Shown here: positions 57,301 to 64,000 of the stretch, piece by piece | How positions within the stretch are numbered: position 1 is the first letter of the stretch | Layout of the letters: the number at the start of each line of letters is the position of its first letter | Source of the DNA: Stenogyne calaminthoides | Taxonomy: Eukaryota > Streptophyta > Magnoliopsida > Lamiales > Lamiaceae | Assembly (NCBI GenBank): GCA_037126765.1 | Contig: JBBCBC010000022.1 | Location: 17,203,758 to 17,267,757 of the forward strand | Direction of reading: 5' to 3' | Length of the DNA stretch: 64,000 nucleotides | The notes under the pieces: model-generated | What the model was told of the DNA's origin: nothing | What the model saw: the letters and a program-made list of their open reading frames with translations, nothing else | Database searches by the model: none | Position numbers and translations under genes: made by a program

Positions 57301-57619
57301 CGAGAAGAATCTCCGGATGATGAATTCCTCAACCGGGTTAGAAAATAAATATCCGTATTTTTACAAGTATCTGGAAAATGAGGCCAAACTTATCAATGTA
57401 AAAATATCTCGCCAAGAGTATGATCTGTTGGATTACTCGAAGAAGGCAGATGGCTCATTTGACAGACTGGCATTTCAGAGATTCTACTTTGACATCCTGA
57501 GCAAAACGCATATAACTGATCCTCAGCAGACCAATGATGTCAAATGGAAACTATATCAGATTTTCAACGTACCTCAAGATCAAAGAGAGATGCCAGAAGG
57601 ATACAAGCCTAAAGAGTGA
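54367..57619 (+). pseudogene. B2 additional 3' ORF (Sirevirus env-like position)
   Basis: Conserved block: ELIREADKHHTSGFVRPMLK, KRKYRLLFDILSKTIMGISF and NNINWHGFLKAILLQEHDKF (54740-54990), matching B1 31650-31880. Further frames include a lysine-rich acidic part (55190-55330, KTKKGKSKEATSS), a heptad-rich part (56410-56600, LLELIKSVDDKLIQVDQQQ) and a conserved C-terminal part (57320-57619, LENEAKLINVKISRQEYDLL, stop TGA 57617-57619). The start is uncertain: ATG 54367 (MITHGMGKIM) is a candidate. Several stops and indels, so not functional. Role of the protein in this lineage is unproven. Confidence 0.7.
56876..56975 (+). repeat. Three GGGACATCACAAA repeats in the B2 3' ORF
   Basis: GGGACATCACAAA recurs three times at a spacing of 35-47 bp (56878, 56925, 56960 approximately), each time followed by a GGTA/TGTA phrase. 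B1 has no such array at the matching place, so it is a local expansion. Confidence 0.6.
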
Positions 57620-57825
57620 AGAATCAAAAGACTTCTCAGGATCAGCGTTTTTAAATTCAAACTTTTCTTGATGTAACATGTAATCGACATATCTAATGAG
57701 AAAAGTTTATTTTCTGATCCTAAGATAAAATCTCATTGTCTTCTGATTATGTGCTCTTTACTGTTCTATATTTATAAACCGTGTTTTGGTTTCTCGTGTG
57801 TTTTGGTTTTATCAAAAAAGGAAAT

Positions 57826-59391
57826 TGTTGGGAAATTTATAGTTTTGATAAAAGTTCCAGAAACACATGTAATAGGACCAGTCAGACCTGTTAGCTAACT
57901 GATGTTTATATTATCGTCTATAGAATACCAGTTGATAATTACTGTATAGAACAACTGATGTAATAGATAGGTCACATATTGAGGGGGAACCTCAATATGA
58001 ATAAGTCAGATCTGAAGATCCAAAGAACAACTGATATCCGGCGGGGCCGTAATGCTTTGGGAAGAACAGAAGATCGGATCGATCCGATCTAGTCGATATC
58101 TCACCAAGTCATAAAGCTCAAACTCGAGAATACTTGAAGATCGATGACTTCGGAAGATCGGACCGGAAGACCTACATCGGTAAGAGTCTGCTAGTTGAAG
58201 CTAAGTCAACCGCACCGAAGACTCCATCGGTAGATCGATCGACCTTTGATCGATCGGTCACTCACCAGTGAAAAACTCGATGTTTCACCTAATCATACGT
58301 CGATGATCTGAATAAGAAGAATGTCAACCTTAGTTGGAAGAACAACACTGAAAAGTGTGTCTGTTAACCAATAAGAACAAGACACGTATGATCGGAGCCG
58401 ACAATTAAGGGATTTGATCCTGCTCTCTCTAACGGCTATAAAATACAAGTTCAAGCTTTCGGCCATGCCGTTCCTGAAGCATGTCACATCAATCCTGCAA
58501 ACCTACCTAATATAGCCTGAAATTCAAATTGCTCTCCAACGGCTCTTTGATTTCAAGGTCTATAAATATGGGATCACACTTGAGTGAATACACGGAAACA
58601 CCGAACAATCAAGAAGCTCAAGCAATTATCGATTTAAAATGCGAAGAACACGATCAAGAAGATTATTTTATCAAGTGTTCATTCCATAAGTTCTTAGCAT
58701 AGAAATCTTTTCATCTAGCTGATAGGCTACCTTAAACACTAGAAAAGATTTCATAGTTGGAACCAAAACAATCTTATCCAAACCCAAGTTAGGTTAAGTT
58801 GTTTAGCAAGATTTCGACTAGGGTTTCTAGTTACGATTTACGGGATCGGTTGAGTGAGAACTCCTTAAATATCTGGTCGATTGTCTTGTGTTGGACTAAC
58901 ACATAAAACTAAGTCCAGTTGGTTAAGTTGGTGCCCCTTGTGATAGGGAAGAGTGGGCGTAGGATCGGTTTGTTGTCCGAACCACTATAAATCTTGTGTG
59001 CCTTTACCGCTTTGATTAACTGCTTACACAATTGCACACAACCTTTAAAAAAGCATACATATTCTAAGTTGAGATCGGCTAGCACCAAGCTTCCGATCCG
59101 ATCAAGCTTGACACTTGATCCAACCGGTTAAAACACTAACTTTGGAATCGATTTATAAAAACTGTTTTTTCACGGGTAAAACTTAAGCTTCCGCTTTGTC
59201 GCTTAAACCGATAGTTCTGAAACTGATCTCCCTTCAGGCGATTAGTAAGTTGGTTATCAGCCCAAACTGATTCACTTGCACTCTAATCAGGCTAACTGCC
59301 ATCACACCTGATCTGCACAAAAAGTTTTCAGAAGTCTATTCACCCCTCCCCTCTAGACTTCTGCCCTCACAAAACCCGTTCGGGACCTACA
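57826..59391 (+). repeat. 3' LTR of B2
   Basis: 1566 bp, TGTTGGGAAATTTATAG to CGGGACCTACA, preceded by the purine-rich AAAAAAGGAAAT. Its last 850 bp pair with 45275-46125. The TATA element CTATAAATATGGG is at about 58559. The stretch 58010-58270 is rich in CGGATCGATCCGATC-type sequence where LTR B1 has CAGATCAG-type sequence. Confidence 0.88.
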
Positions 59392-59495
59392 GAACCCAAT
59401 CCAAGCCATATCTACCCATAGACGGGTGCAAGCGTCGGCCATGGTCAAAGTTCATCACTCCACACATGTCGTGCATATTGACCTCAAGTCAAAGG
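59392..59495 (-). repeat. Inverted piece of LTR A
   Basis: AACCCAATCCAAG to TTGACCTCAAGTCAAAG is the reverse complement of LTR A around 3010-3115. It lies between the 3' end of B2 and a forward LTR A piece, so part of the A3 3' LTR has been inverted. Confidence 0.8.
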
Positions 59496-59960
59496 TGTAT
59501 AGGATTTAATATATATGAAATCAAATCCGTAGAGATTTGATATACATTAGAATTAAATCCGTAGAGATTTTATATATGGGAAATAAATCTAAGAGATTTA
59601 TTTTATAAGATTAGGGATTTTATTTCCTAATCAAGTTAGCTTAAGAATTAAGCTGGGCCTCTCCTATATATATGAGCTCTTGGGAATTCACAAACAACGT
59701 TAATTCATATTTTCTCCATAAAATCTAGAATAAGATTTTTCCTATCAAATTTCGTCTCAGATTCAACGCTGACAAATCTGTGCAAGTTCGTGGATGGGGA
59801 TTACGCGTATACCATAGTAGAGAAATATGTGTACGATTTACTTTAAGGTTTCTCTTTATGTTTATATGTATTCAATTATGCAATTACATGTTCGTTGTTG
59901 GTGAACTGTTTATTTCCGCTGCGCATGTATTACGTGTTTACGTGCCTCTAAATTCCAACA
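59496..59960 (+). repeat. 3' end of the A3 LTR
   Basis: TAGGATTTAATATATATG to AAATTCCAACA matches LTR A from about 3690 to its end. It includes the TATA stretch TATATATATGAG (about 59665) and is followed by the target duplication copy CCTCC. Confidence 0.85.
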
Positions 59961-60633
59961 CCTCCATTATCTTCTTTTGAAGATAGTGCAATGTATTTAT
60001 AGTGTAGATTTGAATTTACCGTTGGAGAGTAAATTCAAATCCATTATAATAATATTCCAGCTTTTCTTTGTTCTTTTGCACTGTTACTTGCAGCTTTATG
60101 TCACATACATATATGTGTTGTCATCTTCTTATTAGCCAGCTTTTTGTGTGTATAACGGATCAATTCAGCTTACCAGATCAGCTAGATTTGATCAGCTCGC
60201 TGCATCAGATCAACTAGATCATAACAGCTCGCCTGATCAGATCAGCACAACATCAGGTCAACAGCAGCAGGTCAGCTGCATCAGGTCAGCAACATCAGGT
60301 CAGGTGCATCAGGTTAGATGCATCAGGTTAGCATCAGGTCAGCTGCATCAACACTGCATCAGCTGCTCCTTCAGCACTGTATCAGCTACTGCATCAACAC
60401 TTTTTCTTCACAAATCAGCATGCTTCTTCTTGTCTAGCTCATCAGCTTTGATGGAACTCATGAGTCTCGTTTCATTCTGATTAGCCTCGTCTTTTCTTGA
60501 TGAGTTCCCCCTCAACTTATTACCTGTAAGAATAAAACTAAGTCTAGATATATAAGCTTTCTATACAACTTAGCTTGTCCTATTACACGGTGTTTTGACA
60601 TAATAATCAAAATTAAATTATCTCAACAAATAA

Positions 60634-60819
60634 GAATTACTTCCACCTTTCGAAGTAATTCTTTGTTTTAGAGGAGATTCCCTTTTTCCCTTCGCTAGGG
60701 GTTTTGCCCCAAGAGGGGTTTTACCCTAGCAAGGTTTTGAGTGGGGCTCCGGCCTCTGGTACGACCTATGTACTTATGACTTTAAGTTTTTTATTTTTAT
60801 TTTAGGTGCTACTTATTTT
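60634..60819 (+). mobile_element. LTR-like stretch with mirrored GCTAGGGG/CCCTAGC motif
   Basis: TTTTTCCCTTCGCTAGGGG, TTTTGCCCCAAGAGGGG, TTTTACCCTAGCAAGG and TTTTGAG follow each other, the thymidine-block pattern seen in the R/U5 part of many plant copia LTRs. Only this fragment is recognisable. Family not determined. Confidence 0.4.
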
Positions 60820-60939
60820 TCATTCAGGTCCTAATAATTCTCCATTTTCTAAGAGTTTAACTAGATCTAAACTATCAATGGTGTCTTTCGCAACATGGAC
60901 TGGAGTAGAAATACCATTTAGGAGAACCTTTGCTCCCAC
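60820..60939 (-). pseudogene. Second TNP1-like fragment (CACTA)
   Basis: On the minus strand, after an acceptor TTTTAACAG, 39 codons read VGAKVLLNGISTPVHVAKDT, then IDSLDLVKLLENGELLGPE and TGA where a tryptophan codon is expected. This is the segment that precedes the W-C-E-V block of the fragment at 38969-39256. Both contain LLGPE, so they overlap and may come from two copies rather than one gene. Confidence 0.5.
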
Positions 60940-61322
60940 CTGTTAAAACAAATATTATTATTCTAAACCCAAGTCCAATATTCAAGAATGGGGAAAATAT
61001 GGAATTTAATTGGATATATAAACCATATTTTCCACAACAAGAAACAAAAGAACCCTTGCACGTCTTGCCAACAGTGTGTAGACAAGAAATCAAAATCAAG
61101 AAACTATCAAACATAATCCAACATAGTTTAAACAATAAATTTCTGCATTTTGGAATATGGGTAGAATTAATTACACCTATATGTATCCATATTCAACAAA
61201 ATAAGTATGAACTGATACAATGTTTAGATTTAGAGAAAACACTAAAAATACAAATTACGTTTACTTTGATTAATGAGAAATTACAAATATATATACGAAA
61301 GTTCTCAGCTAATCTCACCTAA
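60909..61322 (+). CDS. Unrecognised open frame, up to 138 codons
   Basis: A single open frame without ATG at its start. The first ATG is at 60999, leaving 107 codons to the stop at 61320-61322. It contains FNWIYKPYFPQQETKEPLHV and NNKFLHFGIWVELITPICIH, ending IYIRKFSANLT. No motif recognised. It overlaps the TNP1-like exon on the other strand. The sequence is AT-rich, so a frame of this length could be chance. Low support. Confidence 0.2.
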   Translation, partial: KYHLGEPLLPPVKTNIIILNPSPIFKNGENMEFNWIYKPYFPQQETKEPLHVLPTVCRQEIKIKKLSNIIQHSLNNKFLHFGIWVELITPICIHIQQNKYELIQCLDLEKTLKIQITFTLINEKLQIYIRKFSANLT

Positions 61323-61359
61323 CTCAACTAGCTGGAACCATCTACTAATTCTATTATGT

Positions 61360-61735
61360 TTAACAAAACAATAATTTCAGCAACTAACAAAGTTTTCTAA
61401 CCAATAATTTCAGCAACTAATAATTTCACCTAACAAACTTTTTTAACTAATAATTTCACCTAACAAAGTTTTCTAACAAACAATTTCAGCAACTAATAAT
61501 TTCAACCAACAAAATTTTCTAACTAATAATTTCACCTAACAAAGTTTTCTAACTAATAATTTCCGCAACTAATAATTTCACCTAATAAAGTTTTCTAACA
61601 AACAATTTCAGCAATTAATAATTTCACCCAACAAAGTTTTCTTACTAACAATTTCAGCAACTAATAATTTCACCTAACAAAGTTTTCTAAATAATAATTT
61701 CAGCAACTAATAATTTCACCTAACGAAGTTCTAGA
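61360..61735 (+). repeat. Minisatellite, about 47-bp units
   Basis: About eight imperfect copies of a unit made of AATAATTTCAGCAACTAAT, AATTTCACCTAAC and AAAGTTTTCTAACT. Variation is by single bases and by loss of the GCAACT part. No coding potential. Confidence 0.85.
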
Positions 61736-61918
61736 CTAATCACCTGCATTATATATAACTCTAACAATCCCCATCTAGTTATAAGCTGTCTAATGAACAA
61801 ACAATAGATAAAACTGCTGAAATTTATAAAATTATACGTACCTGCAAGGGGCGAGAATTGACACTTGAGGTAGCAGATTGGGTAGGTGCAGAGGGCTAGC
61901 AGATTTGGTAGGGGCAGA
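61736..61918. other. Spacer between minisatellite and LTR A fragment
   Basis: It contains a duplicated GCAGATTGGGTAGGTGCAGAGG / GCAGATTTGGTAGGGGCAGAGG pair (about 61874-61923). No gene seen. Confidence 0.4.
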
Positions 61919-62593
61919 GGCATTGGAATATAGAGGCACGTAAACACGTAATACATGCGCAACGGAATAAAATAGTTCACCAACAACGAACATATAATTG
62001 CATAATTAAATACGAGTAAACGTGAATAGAATTGTTACAGCAATTCGTACACGGAATCCTCAACTACGGTATCCACATAACAGTCGTATACTAACTCGCA
62101 CAGATCTGCCAGCGTTGAATCCCCGAGATGAATTTGCTATGAAAATTCTAACTTAGAGATTTTTGGAGAAATATAAATTCTTGTATTATGAATTCTCAAG
62201 AGCTCATATATATAGGAGAGGTCTAGCTTAAAACTTAAGCTAACCTGTTTATGAAATAAAATCCCTAATCTTGTAAATTAAATTCTATAGATTTAATTCT
62301 TATATACATAAATATCTACTGATTTGATTTCCATGTATATCAAATCCTATAATAATATTCCATATATTATTATTGGGAATCCTATTTAATTAAATCTAAT
62401 TTAATTAAATAATAATAATAATAATTAATTCTAAATATAATTATTATTAAATTCTCCATAAATTAAATATTTATATCCAATATAATATTTAATCAACTAA
62501 CTATAATCAGTAAACAACTGTCACTTGTTGTGAGACCCATAGACCCTCATATATCGAGAGATTAGGCAAACTAACGGTCTTTATTGAACCCTA
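61919..62593 (-). mobile_element. LTR A fragment, reverse strand
   Basis: The reverse complement of LTR A from its 3' end (TTGGAATATAGAGGCACG here) back to the GGGTTCAATTAAGACC region. It includes the reverse TATA stretch near 62210. It is more diverged than the other A copies and ends abruptly at about 62593. Confidence 0.8.
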
Positions 62594-64000
62594 GATCTAT
62601 TCGAGATGATTTTAAATACATATTTAAATTAATCAATTAATTACTAGCATGAATTAATCCTAAATCAATTCAACATAATAATTAATAAGCGAATAAACAA
62701 CATGCGTATACGTAATCCACGTAAATCATAAGCATGCGGAATCTAGGAGTTACGAGATTACTAACCTCTTGTAGACACAATCGTTGAGATAATGGATCAA
62801 CCCAAAGAGCCTTCCCAAATATGTCCCAAGTCCACGAACGCAATCTGGTGGGAGGATTCTCCCGAACGATTTTAATAAGAGAGAAAATAAAAAATATTGT
62901 GCCACCACCTTTGTGGATTTCTAATATTTCCAACACATAGAATTTCACTCTCACAATTAAAGTTTTTCAAAAAAATATAGTTTATCGACGTTTTAAAAAT
63001 AATTGATATTTAAGTCGACGCTGATATTTTTCCAAAAAATCAACTTATGTGTTATGTTGGAGATGAAAAATTCATCTCCTATTTATAATAAGGAGGGGAC
63101 GAAAATTTAGGCCAATTTGGGTGATTGAAAAATTTCCTTATATCTTCTTCAAGATACAATCTTGAATATATCCAATATATTCTATTTCCCAAAATATCTC
63201 ACAACAAAATCTTCTCCTCCTTATTCTTATGGAATTTTCGAAAATATCTTAATAAATAACCAAATGGGAGATTTCTTGAATTTGATGAGATATTCTTGTA
63301 TTCCAAGAATACTTATCTTCTTTCCATAACAAAATTCAAAGAAAATCTTTCTCCCTCTTTTATTTATATTTTTCGAAATTTAATGGAAAAATTAGGCAAA
63401 AATATTTTCTTCTCCCTTTCATTAATTGGACTTTATTTTGGGCTATTTGAGGGGCCTTTAGGAGAATTAAGATTGGACCTCCAATGGACTATGAAGCTAT
63501 AATATTGGCCCAAATATTATTCAAAGTCCATTAATATTAATTTATTCCACTATAAAATTAATATTGAACTATCCATCTTAACCCATATTACGACTTTACT
63601 ATAATATGGCTCCCGATCATTATTTCCCATGTTTAAGATTATTTTAGTCCATTAATTAATTAAGCCACTGAACAAGCTTTATATTAATTAATATCTTTAT
63701 CCTTGGAGTAAAGACATCTCAACATTATTATCCATACCGGAAATAAATTCACTTGCAAGATTTGGTATGTTAAAGGTTCTGAGCCCACCAAGGGGACAAA
63801 TCAAACAAGACGTACTTGCACACGATTCTTCATATTGAATGTCAGTAATTGTCATGTAATTAATAATATTGCCCAAGATATAAGGTATCGAATCGCAATG
63901 ACTATCTTCCTATCATAAGTCAAAGCAATAGTTATTAATTTCACACGATCCTATTTAAGGGACGGAGATTAAGAAATAACACACCACTGAGGTCTAATTA
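62594..64000 (-). mobile_element. LTR of family E, reverse strand, cut by window end
   Basis: From about 63230 to 64000 it aligns with 1-780 in the same orientation, with a few percent differences by eye. The part 62640-63230 (CATGCGGAATCTAGGAGTTA, CCTCTTGTAGACACAATCG) has no counterpart in the window and should be the 3' side of the same LTR. The junction with the LTR A fragment is at about 62594-62640. No coding region. Confidence 0.7.

Larger units (their letters stand above)
45266..59391 (+). mobile_element. Sirevirus-type copia element B2 (about 14.1 kb)
   Basis: A 5' LTR truncated on its outer side (45266-46125) is followed by gag, protease, integrase, RT, RNase H, a 1.4-kb extra segment, a 3.3-kb additional ORF and a full 3' LTR (57826-59391). 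It has the domain set that B1 has lost. Every gene is broken. Many CAG/CTG motifs of B1 or of its own other LTR appear as CG-containing variants. Lineage assignment rests on pol motifs and the post-pol ORF. No target duplication, because its 5' LTR is incomplete. Confidence 0.88.
39895..59960 (+). mobile_element. Copia-A copy A3, inserted in LTR D and split by B2
   Basis: The 5' part is 39895-45265 and the 3' LTR remnant 59392-59960. CCTCT (39890-39894) and CCTCC (59961-59965) are the target duplication with one change. The 5' LTR is cut to 545 bp; leader, gag (deleted), protease, integrase, RT and part of RNase H follow. RNase H is broken off at 45265, where element B2 begins. The RT box is YDDD (44604-44615), unlike the YVND of A1 and A2. 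Confidence 0.8.
39275..60628 (-). mobile_element. Solo LTR D (reverse), split by insertion of A3
   Basis: The two halves 39275-39894 and 59961-60628 together form one LTR of about 1.28 kb in reverse orientation. Minus strand start is TGTTGAGATAATTT at 60628; the end is CGGGACCAACA at 39275. The forward fragment at 18368-18988 spans the join, with GAAGATAATGAAGGATGCTGC uninterrupted, which shows the halves belong together. The target duplication AATAA flanks the whole. No interior or second LTR is present, hence a solo LTR before A3 arrived. Confidence 0.8.

Noticed and set aside
61360..61735. CRISPR-like array
   Set aside because: Plant nuclear DNA; units are contiguous, imperfect and lack unique spacers.

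Overview
This is plant nuclear DNA, almost certainly from a eudicot. It shows spliced GT-AG exons with TATA-type promoters, Ty1/copia LTR retrotransposons primed by initiator tRNA-Met, MITEs and a CACTA-type transposon remnant. A cis-prenyltransferase remnant and a plant-type SDR gene fit an asterid (perhaps Lamiales), but species cannot be fixed from the sequence. About four fifths of the window is transposable-element DNA, and only one host gene looks intact.

Layout. 1-1135: reverse-strand LTR (family E) cut by the window edge. 1136-11739: tandem Ty1/copia array of family A (pol remnant A1, shared LTR, full-length but decayed A2, LTR). 11740-13320: MITE/SINE cluster and a perfect 139-bp duplication. 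13423-16537: intact four-exon SDR-like gene of 266 codons, with a hAT-type MITE in intron 3. 16538-22900: AT-rich intergenic DNA with MITEs and one LTR fragment (family D). 22907-23307: frameshifted C-terminal remnant of a cis-prenyltransferase. 23317-25235: an inverted-repeat element and LTR-like fragments. 25240-39256: a CACTA-like host region (about 120-bp GTGACGC repeats plus a reverse-strand TNP1-like exon pair), interrupted by the Sirevirus-type copia element B1 (25427-36010, TSD GTTAG) and a reverse, internally collapsed element C (36066-38242, TSD CCATG). 39275-60628: reverse solo LTR of family D (TSD AATAA), split by copia-A copy A3 (39895-59960, TSD CCTCT/CCTCC), itself split by Sirevirus-type element B2 (45266-59391). 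60634-64000: more TNP1-like sequence, a minisatellite, and reverse LTR fragments of families A and E.

How it works together. No operon or pathway is present; the logic is one of nested insertion. Every retrotransposon is broken. B1 lacks protease and integrase, and C has a 142-bp interior. A1, A2 and A3 carry stops and frameshifts, and A1 and A2 share an altered reverse-transcriptase active site (YVND). The points that most deserve a second look are: (i) a candidate antisense mini-gene (TATA box, short ORF, poly(A) signals) between pol and the extra 3' ORF of B2; (ii) a patchy change of CAG/CTG motifs to CG-containing motifs in B2, which looks more like CHG-methylation-linked sequencing error than evolution; (iii) the SDR gene, which lacks the catalytic lysine and the usual glycine motif; (iv) the hAT MITE built of self-complementary CGGTATACCG units inside that gene; and (v) the reconstructable four-level nest at 39275-60628. 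All identifications are by eye from translated motifs and repeat alignment; no search was run.
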